Part shown: in pieces, positions 42,543-57,866 of the stretch
How positions within the stretch are numbered: position 1 is the first letter of the stretch
Layout: each line of letters begins with the position of its first letter
Source: Ascoidea asiatica
Lineage: Eukaryota > Ascomycota > Saccharomycetes > Ascoideales > Ascoideaceae
Direction: 5' to 3'
Length of the DNA stretch: 64,000 bases
NCBI GenBank assembly: GCA_001600695.1
Contig: BCKQ01000006.1
Span: forward strand, 562,327-626,326
Made by a program: the position numbers and the translations under genes
Notes under the pieces: model-generated
The model's input: only the letters and a program-made list of their open reading frames with translations
Databases searched by the model: none
What the model was told of the DNA's origin: nothing

Positions 42543-42691
42543 GTGCAAGAGAAGCAGAACCAACTGAACCAACTGAAACTGCTCAGATACTTCAAAGGCT
42601 TAACATCAAACACTCGAGAACATTTCAGTTGATTACTTTATTATTCATTTCTTATTATCTTATTATCTTATCACATAACTTATAAATAAAA

Positions 42692-43315
42692 ATGAAGATT
42701 TATTATATTGGAATATTAAAACCAATTTCTGAAGAAAAATCAGTTGAATTATCAACTTCAAGAGATCTTTCTCAATTTGGTTATTTTGAAAGATCAACAG
42801 TTTCTGAATTTATGACATTTATGGCAAGTACTGCAACTTCAAGAACAACACCAGGTCAAAGACAATCAATTCAAGAAAAAAATTATGTTGGTCATGTTTA
42901 TTTAAGATCTGAAGGTTTAGCTGGAGTTTTAATTACTGATAAAGAATATCCAATACGTCCAGCTTATACATTATTAAATAAAATTTTAGATGAATATTTA
43001 ATTTCTCATCCTCCAATTCAATGGAAAAATATCAAAAATTTAAATGATGTTAATAATAATTTAAATAATTTAAATTTTCAAAATTTAAATAATTATTTAA
43101 AAAAATATCAAGATCCAAGTCAAGCTGATTCTATAATGAAAGTTCAACAAGAATTAGATGAAACTAAAGTTGTTTTACATAAAACTATTGAAGGTATTCT
43201 TAGAAGAGGTGAAAATTTAGATTCTTTATTAAGTAAATCTGATGATTTAAGTCAAACTTCTGCTTTATTTTATAAACAAGCTAAAAAGACAAATTCATGT
43301 TGTTTAATTATGTAA
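42692..43315 (+). CDS. YKT6: R-SNARE Ykt6
   Basis: Prenylated SNARE acting in ER-Golgi, endosome-vacuole and autophagosome fusion. 207 aa (S. cerevisiae 200). N-terminal longin domain ([11 protein letters not shown] through [17 protein letters not shown]), an Asn-rich insert (about residues 113-140), then the R-SNARE motif from [19 protein letters not shown] to the tail. The zero-layer Arg is in ILRRGENLD. The C-terminus NSCCLIM supplies the palmitoylated and farnesylated cysteines. Tandem with MEX67, 369 bp apart, each with its own leader. Confidence 0.96.
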   Translation: MKIYYIGILKPISEEKSVELSTSRDLSQFGYFERSTVSEFMTFMASTATSRTTPGQRQSIQEKNYVGHVYLRSEGLAGVLITDKEYPIRPAYTLLNKILDEYLISHPPIQWKNIKNLNDVNNNLNNLNFQNLNNYLKKYQDPSQADSIMKVQQELDETKVVLHKTIEGILRRGENLDSLLSKSDDLSQTSALFYKQAKKTNSCCLIM

Positions 43316-43684
43316 TCATTCTCTACTTATTCTCCATCTCTTACTAATCTTCTTCTTTTCTTTTTTAATCTTCATATATAGTCTCAATAAATTCATTCAA
43401 TTTCAATTTCATTTCCATTTTAAAAATTCAAAAAAATGTCACGCTTACGTAATCACAAAAGTTCAAATTTTTTATTTTTTTTAAAGACTGAACTAAAATA
43501 AATAATATCAATTTAACCATAATTATTATTTTATTATTCTTTTATTATATATATCATTGAATAAATAAATGATATTATTATAATATTATCAATTCACTTA
43601 TTACATTCTAATATATATATAAATATATATATATACATTCTCTTTGCTATTCAATTAATTTAATTTAATTTAATATAATATATA
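43316..43684. other. spacer YKT6 / MEX67
   Basis: T-rich 3' flank of YKT6 and an AT-repeat-rich leader of MEX67 (TATATA runs around 43610-43637). A TTACGTAATC word near 43445 is the only GC-richer piece. No gene. Confidence 0.5.
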
Positions 43685-45529
43685 ATGAGTTTCAGAGGAA
43701 ATAGAAGTGGAAATAATAATTATAATAATAACTATAATCGAAATAATTACAATAACAATAACAATAACAATAATAATAATAATAATAATAATAATACACA
43801 GAATTCAGTTTTTGTAGAAATTAGAAATTGGACAAATTCAACAAAAGATGATTTAGTAAATTTTATTTCAAGAAAATGTAAAGTTTATTTACAAAATGTT
43901 ATTGTTAATGGTGATATTATTAATGCTTCTGTTTCAAATAAAAATCAAGCTGATATTTTAAGAAGTTGGAATAATGTAAGATTTGCTAAAAAAGAATTAC
44001 AATTCACTATTCTAAATTCAAATATATCTAATAGTTCTAATAATTTACTTTTAAATAATAATATTCAAACAAATAAAAAAGATGCAATTCCATTATTAAC
44101 TGATTTTTTAAAAAGAAGATTTGATATTAATACAAATTTCTTAAATCTTTCAAATATGTCAAGTGATCAATCTTTGATTGAAAATGGTTTATTCTCTTCA
44201 ATCTCAACTTCTTCAAAATTTTTTCCTGCTTTAATGAAATTAGCTTCAATTAATCAAATTTTTAAAAATACTCAATCTATAGATTTATCAAATAATAATT
44301 TAAATGATTGTGATTCAATTACAACTCTTTCTCAAACTTTTCCATTAATTAAAAATTTATCTTTATCAAATAATAATTTTAAATATTCAAAAAATTTTGA
44401 AAAATTTAAAAATAAATTTAATAATTTAAAAATTTTATTATTATTAAATAATCCAATAATTCAATTTGAAAAAAATTATAAATTTAATTTATTAAAAATT
44501 TTTTCAAAATTAATTATTTTAGATAATGAAACTATAAGAGATGAAGAAAAATTAAAAGAAATTTATTCATTTCCATTATTAAAAAAAAATTTATTCTTTG
44601 AAGATCAAAATATACAATCTTTATCAACAAATTTTATTTCTAATTTTATTAATTTTTGGGATAATAATAGAAATAATTTAATGCCATTATATTCTGAACA
44701 TTCTCAATTTTCTTTATCAATTGATTCAATTGCTTCTCATATTCAAAAATTAGATTCAAATTCTTCTTTTTCAAAAGATTTAAATAATCAACCTTGGGGT
44801 TATTATTTACCAATTTCAAGAAATTTAACTTTAATAACTTCTGATCAAATTAAAGATTCAAGATTAGCAAAAGGTCAAGAAGAAATTTTAAAATTTTTTA
44901 AAAATATACCAAAATCAAAACATGATTTAATTAATAATCCAAATAAATATTCAATAGATTCTTGGAAAATAAATGAAAATGCAATTTCAATAATTCTTCA
45001 TGGTGAATTTAATGAAATTCAACCTCCAGAAATTATAGCTCAAACTCCTATTTCTCAAAATAAAAGTCATCGTCGTTATCAAACTAATAATGTTTCAAAT
45101 AAAAATTCTTTATCAACAAGATCTTTTGATAGAGCTTGGGTTATAGTTCCAGGTCCAAATGGTTCTTTATTAATTGCATCTGATTTATTATCTTTAAGAC
45201 CATATTCTGGTTTTAAAGCTTTTGAAGAATTAAAAGAAGAAAATATTATTACTCAACCTATTATATCTACACCTTCAATTATAGGTAATAATAATAATAA
45301 TATTAATAATCCTCAAATAAATTCAAATCCATCAATAATTATTCCTCCAGAAGTTGCTTCTAAATTAACTCCATTACAACAAGAAGTTTTAATAAGATTA
45401 ATGGCTGAAACAAAATTAAATTTAAATTATGCTGGTAATTTAGGTGAAGCTAGTAATTGGAATTATAATGATGCACTTGCTGTTTTTACACAAAATAAAC
45501 CTAATCTTCCTACTGATGCTTTTATATAA
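43685..45529 (+). CDS. MEX67: mRNA export receptor Mex67
   Basis: Nuclear mRNA exporter working with Mtr2 at the nuclear pore. 614 aa (S. cerevisiae 599). After an Asn-rich start (about residues 10-37) comes an RRM-like domain (VFVEIRNWTNSTKDDLVNFI). Leucine-rich repeats follow (SIDLSNNNLNDCDSI, NLSLSNNNFKYSKNF, ILLLNNPI), then the NTF2-like domain (NFISNFINFWDNNRNNLMPLY; SFDRAWVIVPGPNGSLLIASD) that pairs with Mtr2. The C-terminus is a UBA-like domain (LTPLQQEVLIRLMAETKLN; GEASNWNYNDALAVF) that binds FG nucleoporins. It converges with DBP2, whose product cooperates with Mex67 in mRNP assembly in S. cerevisiae. Confidence 0.95.
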   Translation: MSFRGNRSGNNNYNNNYNRNNYNNNNNNNNNNNNNNNTQNSVFVEIRNWTNSTKDDLVNFISRKCKVYLQNVIVNGDIINASVSNKNQADILRSWNNVRFAKKELQFTILNSNISNSSNNLLLNNNIQTNKKDAIPLLTDFLKRRFDINTNFLNLSNMSSDQSLIENGLFSSISTSSKFFPALMKLASINQIFKNTQSIDLSNNNLNDCDSITTLSQTFPLIKNLSLSNNNFKYSKNFEKFKNKFNNLKILLLLNNPIIQFEKNYKFNLLKIFSKLIILDNETIRDEEKLKEIYSFPLLKKNLFFEDQNIQSLSTNFISNFINFWDNNRNNLMPLYSEHSQFSLSIDSIASHIQKLDSNSSFSKDLNNQPWGYYLPISRNLTLITSDQIKDSRLAKGQEEILKFFKNIPKSKHDLINNPNKYSIDSWKINENAISIILHGEFNEIQPPEIIAQTPISQNKSHRRYQTNNVSNKNSLSTRSFDRAWVIVPGPNGSLLIASDLLSLRPYSGFKAFEELKEENIITQPIISTPSIIGNNNNNINNPQINSNPSIIIPPEVASKLTPLQQEVLIRLMAETKLNLNYAGNLGEASNWNYNDALAVFTQNKPNLPTDAFI

Positions 45530-46105
45530 TTCAAAAACCATTCTCAAAAGTTTATTTGCTTTTATTTCAATCCTTCATTTCAACCATTTTATAAACTTTT
45601 TATGTTTTTTCTTTGTTAAAATGTGATTTTTAATTATAAATAATGGATGTATAACAAAATTTTTTTTTTTCATGAATGAATATATTCTTCTATCTTAGAA
45701 TACAGAATAATATTCAAATTTTCAAAGCATCTTACAAAATTAAGTAAAAAGTATATAAATACATAAGTATATATTAAAAAAAATGTACCATCTAAACTAG
45801 TTATAAAAAATTTAATCTCGTCTTTTTTTGTTTTTATTTACCACTCTCTGGTAACTTACACTAAAACCTATTGAAAACGTAAAGGAAGATTGTAAAATTC
45901 AAATCTATAAATTTAAAGTGTGAAAGAATATTCAAAGAAGCTATAAGATATTATAATATATAAAAAGAGCTTTATCAAAATGAAATGAAAATAATTGACA
46001 AAAACTAAAACTAAAACTACACCACGACAACAAAGGAAGAAAATACAAAGTGACAGAAGCAAAATGTGATAAAGAGCGAAAAAAAAACAGATTTAATTAA
46101 GTTAA
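45530..46105. other. convergent spacer MEX67 / DBP2
   Basis: A+T-rich 3' flanks of both genes. No gene or notable structure seen. Confidence 0.5.
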
Positions 46106-49238
<3,133 letters not shown>

Positions 49239-49760
49239 TTATTTTGAAATTTTAGATATAAAAGTTTCTTGAACATGATCACATAAATCTACTAAATCAT
49301 CTAAACCTTTATGTAAAGCATCAATTGCAGTTAAATTACCAAAAGTTTGAATTCTTATATTTAATTTTGGTTCAGAAGGATGTGGAATTGAATAACCACA
49401 AAATTCAACTTGTGGATTTTTCATAATTATATATCTTAATGGATTACCTAAAGTATGATCTTCATCTAAAATTTGAAAAGAAGCTGCAAAACCATCTTCA
49501 GTACTACCTGGAAGTAATTTTATTTTTTCATGATTGAGTTCTTCTTCTTCTTCTTCTTCATCGTCATCATCATCATCATCATCTTCTTCTTCTTCTTCGT
49601 CATTGTCTTCTTCTATTTCTTGATTTTTCGTTTGATCTTCGTTGATGTCTGGACTTAGTTTGCTTGGAGTTTCCGATGGAGAGTCAGACTGCTGCTGTTC
49701 AGTCATTGCAACATCCGAATCTTCATCTTTGGATGTTATTATTGATTTATTACTAGACAT
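49239..49760 (-). CDS. RPC19: RNA polymerase I and III shared subunit AC19
   Basis: AC19 pairs with AC40 to nucleate Pol I and Pol III assembly. 173 aa (S. cerevisiae 142). The conserved domain (about residues 78-170) has KIKLLPGSTEDGFAASFQILDEDHTLGNPLRYIIMKNP, GYSIPHPSEPKLNIRIQT and AIDALHKGLDDLVDLCDHV. The extra length is an acidic N-terminus with an uninterrupted D/E run (about residues 52-75). Divergent from DSL1. Confidence 0.94.
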   Translation of the reverse strand: MSSNKSIITSKDEDSDVAMTEQQQSDSPSETPSKLSPDINEDQTKNQEIEEDNDEEEEEDDDDDDDDEEEEEEELNHEKIKLLPGSTEDGFAASFQILDEDHTLGNPLRYIIMKNPQVEFCGYSIPHPSEPKLNIRIQTFGNLTAIDALHKGLDDLVDLCDHVQETFISKISK

Positions 49761-50349
49761 TTGTATTAGCAGCTATTATTATACAGTGGACACTCAGCTC
49801 ATCTACCATCTAGCACCTACCATTCAAGATAATTGGTTCTTCATCATCTTCACTCTCTCCCTGACATGCACCGAGAACAGACCAAATCCAAATCCAAATC
49901 CAAAACATGAAAACCATGAAAAATAAAATTAAAATTTGAATTCCTTCTACACGTGCCTCTCTGAGACCACCTGGGTGGCCCCTGTCCCTACTGAACAGAG
50001 TGGCAGTTGCTGTCTTGATGAGTACGTAATCAACGACGTAACGTAATAAACAAGAATATAAAATAGGATATCAACAGAATATATGAAATAGAATAAAGAA
50101 TATTATTGTATATCAAATAACTATCAAATAACTATCAAATATAAAATATAGAATATAAAATATAAAGTATGAAATAATATCCAATTCATAATCAATCATA
50201 TATAATCCAAACTGATTAATGTTCTTCAATATCTATTATTTATTCAAAAGTAATTGGTAAATGTTTTAATTCTATTCAATAATATCCTAATTACTCAATA
50301 ATCAACGCTTAATATCAAATATCAAATAACAAATAACAAATAAATCAAA
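49761..50349. promoter_or_regulatory. divergent promoter RPC19 / DSL1 with GC-rich island
   Basis: GC-richer from about 49780 to 50045, with a CCACC-TG-GGTGG inverted repeat (49967-49978) and ACGTAA/TACGTA words near 50020-50045. The rest toward DSL1 is A+T-rich with short ATCAAATAAC repeats. Confidence 0.5.
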
Positions 50350-50912
50350 ATGACAGAAATTTTATCAACTTTAAAAGATATAGATTTCTCAGATAATGAT
50401 AAAACAAATCAACTTATAGATCATTTATCTTTCAAAATTGATGAAATTAATAAAAATTTATCAAATTTAGATCAATCTCAAATCAATGATAATCAAAATG
50501 ATATAGATATAGATATAGATATAGATATGGATATGAATATGGATATGGATATGGATATGGATATAGATTCAAATTCAATACAATCTCTTAAACCAATTTC
50601 AAATCAAATATCTAGAAAAATATCAAATAATAGTTTAAATTCCATCAATGATTCCAATTCCAATATTAATATTAATATTAATAACAATATTAATGATGAA
50701 ACTTTTAATAAATATAAAATAATTTTATTTAATAAAATTTTATTCATAAATAATTTAATTAAAGAAACAAATTTAACAATTTTAAATAATTATTTTGAAT
50801 TAGATTCAATTTTTTATAATTTAAATAAATTAAATTTAAAAATCTTAGATTTTAAAGATTCAATATTAAATTATCAATTAATCTTACAAAATTCTAATTC
50901 TAATTCTAATTC

Positions 50913-50970
<58 letters not shown>

Positions 50971-51126
50971 TCTACAAATAATTCTACAAATAATTCAATT
51001 ATAGATTTTGATATTGAAATTCCTGGAAGTTTCTTAGATGCATTTCCTTCAAAAAAATCAATAAATTCAATTAAAAAAGTTTTATCAAATTCAAATTTAT
51101 TAATTCAACCTCCTCTAATATATTCA

Positions 51127-51164
<38 letters not shown>

Positions 51165-53919
51165 AATTGATAAACTTAATATAATTAATGATTTAAAATT
51201 TTTAAATATTTTAAATTTCTTTAATTCTTATTATAAAAAATTATCATTCTCTTCAAATAAAATTATATCTAAATTATTTAATAATTTTATAAATTTAAAA
51301 AATCAAATTCAAATCACTTTCTCAATTTATAATAATGATAATGATAATATATTAAATATTAATGATTTCTTATCAATTTTAAATCAAAATTTATTAAATA
51401 ATAATAATAATTTAACTACAAATAAAAATAATTTCTCAAATAATTTCTCAAATAATTTCTCAAATTATTTCATTAATTCTTTAAATTTATTCATAAAAAA
51501 AAATCATATATTCATAAAAAATATTTCTAAAAATTTTAAAAATTTAAATAAAATTTATTTATTAAATTTTAATTTTAAAAATAATTCAAATAATTTAATT
51601 TTAAATTTAATTAAATTAAATTCAAAAAAAATTTTAAATTTTAAAAAAATTTCAAATTTTAATAATAATTTCTCATTCTTAATTCAAATTTTTTCATTAT
51701 TTAATTATTTAAAATTTTTTATAAATTTACCAAATTTTTTAAAAAAAAAATTATTATCAAATTCAAATTTAAATTTCTTAAATAATTTAAAAAAAATTAT
51801 TAATTTAAATTTATATTTAAAATTAATTCAATATTTTAAAATTTCTTCAATTCAAGATAATAATATTATTAATAATAATTTTATAAATCAAAAAAATTTT
51901 GATATTAATAAAGAAAATAAAATTAAAACTGATATAATAATTTTAATAAAAATTATTTATTTAATTATTCAATTAAAATTATTAAATAAAAATGATTATA
52001 ATTTTTTAAATTTTTATTATATTAATATTAAACATAATTTCTCAACTTCAAATTCAATTCAACAATTTTCTCCAATTTCTTCAAATTCTTCAATTTCAAA
52101 ATCTTCTTCTGAATCTATTCAATCAAATCTTGATAATATTCAAAAATTTATTCAAAGTATTGAAGATTTATTTTATAATAATTATCCAATACTTTCTAAT
52201 ATTTCTCAATTTTATTCAAATGATGATAATGATGATAATGATGATAATGAAGATAATAAAGAAAATTTAAATTCAAATTTTGATATTCAATTAGAATCTG
52301 AAAATTCTAAATATAATGATCAAAAATTATTAATTATTGGTTCTCATGATTTAAAATTATGGCAAACTAATTCAAATAATTTAATAAATTCGTTTTTAAT
52401 TGATAAAATTTTAATTAATAAAGCTAATGAACTTAAAAATTATATAATTTCAATTGAATCAAATTTTGAAAATATTTTATCTGAAGAAAATTTAATTCTT
52501 AGAAATAATATCGATAATAATAATAATAATAATAACAATAATAATAATAATATTAATAATATTTATAATACTAATAATTCTAATAATAATTCACCAAATG
52601 ATTTAATTAAAAATAATGATAATAAAAAAAATTATAAAGATAAACTGCATTCAAGTTCAAAATTTAAAAAAACTCATAATAAATTTCAATCTTATAATGA
52701 AAATGCTTTAAATGCTTTAATTAGTGGTTCTTCTTCAACTTTAAATTTACCTGATCAAACAACTGTTGATAATAATAATAATAATAATGATATAAAATCT
52801 CAAAATAATTTTTCAAGTTTTGGTTCTATGTCAGGTAGTAATTCTACTTTTTCAAATCTGAAATCATTAAAAGAAACTGGTTTACAACCTCCTTTAACAG
52901 CAAAATCATCACTTAATTTAAGTCCACTGAATGAAAAATTTTTAAATGATGATCAACTACGTATTTCAAGAAGATTATCTAAAAGAATGTCAAAAGATAT
53001 TCATTCTCATAAACGTATGCCTTCAAGATTATCAAAAAGAATGAGTAGAAGATTATCTAAAAGATTTTCTGTTCAAAATGATGAAAATGATTGGAAATGG
53101 GATAATTTAGATACTTGGATTGATGATGAAAATATTGATATTGGAGATTTAGCTGATGATGATGGTTGGGCTAGTGAAATTGATTTAAATTTAGATCTTG
53201 ATGATGATCAAAATAATAATATTAATGATAATGATTTAAATAATAAAGAAGTTAATAATATTAATAATATTAATAATGATAATGATATAAATAATAAAGA
53301 AATTATGAAAAATAAAAGAATGAGTAGGCTTGGACCATCATTTGGACATTCAAGATCAAAATCTATTAAATCTTTAAGAAATTCTACATTTGCATCAGAT
53401 GATTTTGATGATAATATGTCAATAAATACAGGTGATATGAGTGATTGGGGTTGGGGTGAAGATATAGAAGAAGAAGATGAAATTCCAGTAACATTTGATG
53501 AAACTGAATCTGTTAAAAGTTTTAAAAATAAATCAAAAGAAATTGAAAATAATAATATTATTGAAGAAAATAATTCAAAAGATTTAAATAAAATAAATTT
53601 GGATTCTTATAAATGTTCAATAATTCCAGATAAAATATTTAATATTTTAGATTCATATATTAATTATTTTCAAAAATATAAGATTTTGAATAGTTTTAAT
53701 AAAAATCTAATAGTGAGTAAAGCTTATGAACTTTTAGATTTATTTAATTTATTAATACTTCCATATTATGATTCAAAAGTTCTTTATTATAATGATATTT
53801 ATTATTTAAATAGTATGGTTAAAAATTTACTTAATTTAACAATAGAACCAGATTCTTCAAAAAGAAGTTCAAATTTATCAAATCGATCATCAAATCGTTC
53901 ATCATATTCTTCAATTTCA

Positions 53920-53962
<43 letters not shown>

Positions 53963-54576
53963 GTATTGATTTCAATAGTCTTGAAGAATCGGTTAATTCA
54001 TTATTACAAAATATTAAACTTGAAGAAGAAAAATCATTATTTAAAATTTATTATAAATTTAATTCATTTAAAAATTTAAGTGATATAAAATCATCAAATT
54101 TAATTTTAAGTCAACTTGAATTTAAATTCAAAGAAATTTTTAATGATTTTAAAGGATTTTCAATTAATTTAAGAAATAATTTATTAAAAGAATTAATGAA
54201 TATGTTTTATTATAAAATTATTCAAGATATTCTTTTAAAAAATTCAATAAGTGAAATGGAATGTGAAGAATTAACAAAAATTATTGATACATGTTTAAGT
54301 TTTATAGAAATTTATACATCATTTTGTTTAAATGATATTGATAATTTAAAAGAATTTAAAATGCAAGTTATAAATTTTGGTAAATTAGAAAAATTTTCAT
54401 TTATAATATCAAGTCATTTAGATATAATTATGGAAAATTTTTATAATGGAGAATTTTTTAATGTTGAAACAAATGAATTAATTCATTTAATTCTGTCAAT
54501 ATTTAGTAATAGTGAAATGAGAAGACATGCAATTGCAGAAATAGAAGATATACGAAATGTTGAGATTGAAAATTAA
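50350..54576 (+). CDS. DSL1: Dsl1, ER tethering-complex subunit, strongly expanded
   Basis: Subunit of the Dsl1 complex that captures COPI vesicles at the ER. 1408 aa against 754 in S. cerevisiae; the excess is Asn runs and low-complexity inserts. Identification rests on the central acidic Trp-containing lasso and the C-terminal helical domain (about residues 1087-1408: SIIPDKIFNILDSYINYFQKY, and the closing LILSIFSNSEMRRHAIAEI typical of Dsl1/ZW10). The lasso has two Trp clusters, DWKWDNLDTW near residue 913 and DWGWGED near 1031, the kind of motif that binds COPI subunits. Directly before it is a basic segment of repeated RLSKRMS-type units (about residues 871-907). Four in-frame CTG codons occur, unusual for this window. 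Confidence 0.85.
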
Positions 54577-57260
54577 AAACCAAAGAAGAAAAATGTAATA
54601 GCTCTTTCATTTCTTCTTAAACTTGGATCAACAAAAATAAAGTCAATATATTAGTTTTTTTATTCTTCTTTATAGTCATAATAAATCTTCTGTTTCTTTC
54701 ATTTCTTTCAAAACTGTATCTGTGTCTGTATAACTGTGTATGTTAAGCTCTTAAACTCGTATTAATTTATGAAATCTATTCCAAATTAGGCAATAAATGT
54801 TCTATTTGTGTTCTAAATTCGGTGTCCCTGAATATTCTTCTGTCCAGCGGTTTTCTCCGCCACCAGCCACAGTCACCAGCCATTCAACTATTAAAACGCG
54901 TAAAAAATATTTATTTTTTATTTATTTAATTTTTGTGTTTTTGTTTCGCGTTTCGTGTCCGAGACAAGATTTCGATAATTATTTGCCAGAAGAATCGAGT
55001 GTTTTGATAAATACGTTGAAATTACTGATAAAATTGCAAATAAAAATTCAGGAGTTATCGAAATCCCAATACATTCATCAAATGCAATATTATTATATTT
55101 TTTTGAAGTGTCTTACTCTTCAAATGTAATTATTTTAAAGAAATTAAGAAATTAAAAAATCAATGATCATATTAACTTAAGTACAGTAATATATGATTTT
55201 GACGACACCTTATTGTTAAAAAAATCCAACCTCAATTCAAAATTATGAGGAAAATAACCTCTCATTTACTTTAATAACAAAGTCAAGTTTTATTTGCTCA
55301 ACAAAGTGGTTAATGACATGAAAACTCATTTACGAAATTATTCTAATTTTATTATATTACTCTATTTAATATATTATTCAATGTTTTATTCAAAACATTT
55401 ATTAACATTCCAACAAATTCGAAATGATTTTCGATATTGAGTTTATCATATCACATTTTTTTCAAAAAGGATAATATAATCAATTTTTTTGACTCCTTTT
55501 TATTATAAATGTTAATGGAATTCATAAATTAAACTATAATTCATTCAAAGCCCTGTGGGTGATCTAAATATTTAAATGTACTACTGTTACCAGTTTGAGA
55601 ATTATGAACAAGAAATCGAAGAAAAGAAAAAAAAAAATGTACCAATAATTAACAAATTAAGACATTCAATAAAAGTTATAATCAGGTTATAATTATAATT
55701 AAAATGATTATCTGATTTACCTTTTACAAAGTTGGAATTGAATGATGTTTTAAAAGTTTTTGAGTAAATTTAAATTGGAAACTTTCCTTATTTTTATGAA
55801 TTTATTTTAAATTAAATCAAATTTAGATCAATAATATTTACTGATAACTTTTTCTTTTGAAATCAAAAAATTATTCCGAGCTTAAGGATTATTTATCTAT
55901 TTTAATCTATTTCTTAACAATTATAATTAATTTACAATAGATAACAAAATAGTATAAAATAAAGTAAAATAAAAATAAAATTAAACAATTTTTAAATTTA
56001 TAAAGGCTATTTCAACCTGAAATTATTTATACATTTAAAACACTTACGAAACTTTTAAAATGATTACAAATAAAGTTATTTTGATAAATTATGGGTAATG
56101 TTGGTAATATTGGTAATATTGGTAATATTGGTAATATCAAAATTAAAACTCAGACCACGATTTACAAATCATTAAATTTTTAAAATTATTAGTAATAAAA
56201 GAATATTCCCAATTTTTTTTTCCTCCTTTTGACTTGACTACTTTTAATCTTTATAATTCTTACTCTCAAAAAAAAAAAAAAAAAGAGAATTGAGCTTTCA
56301 AACTTATGATTTTAAAATATTGTAGTAAAATTTGTGGTCATTGCTCTTATCATTTCTTATACAGTCAAATTGTGCCTTTATCTTTTGAAATACGGTTTTG
56401 AGACAACATTTAAACAATTTTGCTATATTATATTCAATCAAAACTCTTGAGGTTTTCAAAAATAACTATTTTTTAATAAAAAAAATTGGACTAATTAATT
56501 GATTTCATCAAGGTATTTAGTAATTTTACTGGGAAAATAAAGTAAATCGAAGTCAAGTTTTATCGAAGTGTATTGCACAATATACATTGGATATTATATT
56601 AATAATTTTAATATACAGTATATATAAAATATAATGAAAATTAGACGACCTCTTAAAGTTTTTTTGATTTTAATTAGATTTGACTCCATCGAATTGTAAT
56701 TTAATTCTAGTTATTCTACGATATAAGAAAAAATGATTAAGAGAGTAAATGACGATTAATATTATTTATAGTAAAATAAAATCCAAAATGATTTGTAATA
56801 TTTAAAAATATCTTGAATTTAAAAAAAATATAATATAAGACTTGAGAATTCAAAATTTTAAAAAAACAAATACCAAAAAAAAAGAAATGAGACAAAAGAG
56901 AACAAAAATTAAAGAACGAAAAAAACAAAAAAACAAAAAAACAAAAAAAATGCCCCAACTATCAGTAAAATAAATAAATAAAACTTGGAAAACAAAAAGA
57001 GAAAAACAATCCATAAAAAAAATTAAAAGGAAGTGAAAGAAAATGAAAAGGGAACAAGGAAAGTTGTGTTTTTTTTTAAGACATACTTGAGATAAGTGAG
57101 TGTGTGAATAATTAAATAATTAATAATTAATGATTGATGATTAATAAATAAAATAAAATAAAGCAGAAAAGAATGAACGTAAAAAAGCAAAAATAATTGA
57201 AAAGAAAAAATAAGCATAAGAGTTATCTATGATAGTAATAATAATAATTGTAGTAATATA
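54577..57260. other. 2.7-kb convergent spacer DSL1 / UBL gene
   Basis: No gene recognised. A 110-codon frame (54797-55129) spans a GC-richer patch (54820-54970) with a small GCGG/CCGC hairpin, but has no recognisable content. A 9-bp repeat TTGGTAATA occurs at 56101-56137. Poly-A/T tracts are frequent toward 57 kb. Confidence 0.5.
56101..56137. repeat. 9-bp tandem repeat (TTGGTAATA)
   Basis: Four tandem copies, preceded by a diverged one, in the DSL1/UBL spacer. Confidence 0.85.
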
Positions 57261-57829
57261 TTACATTATTGTACAACATCCACCAACATCTTCTTTTGTT
57301 GAAAAATTCATATTAGAAATATCTTTTGAGACTCCTCTTTGAGATTGTCTAGTACGTTTTGGATTTAAAGGAATTTTTTGATTTTGATTACGAGAAGGAT
57401 TTTTACTTTTCTGAGATTTTATTTGATTAGAATTTTGAGTAGTTATTTGAGTAGTTATTTGATTAGAAAGTGGATTAGAGAGTGGAAATTGATTTGAAGT
57501 ATAATTTTCTTGAATATTACTACTTATAGTTGAATTTATATAATTATTATTTCTTGAACTTTTTGGATAATTAGAAGATCTTGAAGATTTTCCACTTCTC
57601 ATACTTTTTGAAGAATTTATTAATATGGAAGAAGATGAAGTATCTTGGGTATAATGATTATCAATATATGAATTTCTTTTTGAAGGAGATCTTCTTAAAG
57701 TTGAAGAACCTAAAATAGCTGGATCAAAATTATAATCAGGTGGAGGAGAAGTTGAAGGACCTGCATAAGAATATCTATTATTTATACTATTAATATTATG
57801 ATTATTGTAATTATTAATATTATTATTAA

Positions 57830-57866
<37 letters not shown>

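Larger units (their letters stand above)
40363..42691. promoter_or_regulatory. 2.3-kb divergent spacer, hexose transporter / YKT6, repeat-rich
   Basis: Contains (GAGT)n at about 40617-40680, five copies of GTGAAAT at 40869-40903, ATATT repeats at about 41228-41259, an 11-bp AATTTAGGAAT repeat at about 41338-41387 and a 9-bp AATATTTAT repeat at about 42005-42060. A GC-rich island at about 42110-42600 has its own short repeats. No gene is seen; frames in the island overlap each other on both strands. Confidence 0.6.

Noticed and set aside
42089-42572. Overlapping frames of 64-102 codons upstream of YKT6
   Set aside because: Several frames on both strands are open at once, a signature of base composition, and tandem repeats fill the region.
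54797-55129. 110-codon ORF downstream of DSL1
   Set aside because: No recognisable domain, codon usage unlike neighbouring genes (CGC, TCG, GTC), and position in a convergent spacer; kept only as a note.
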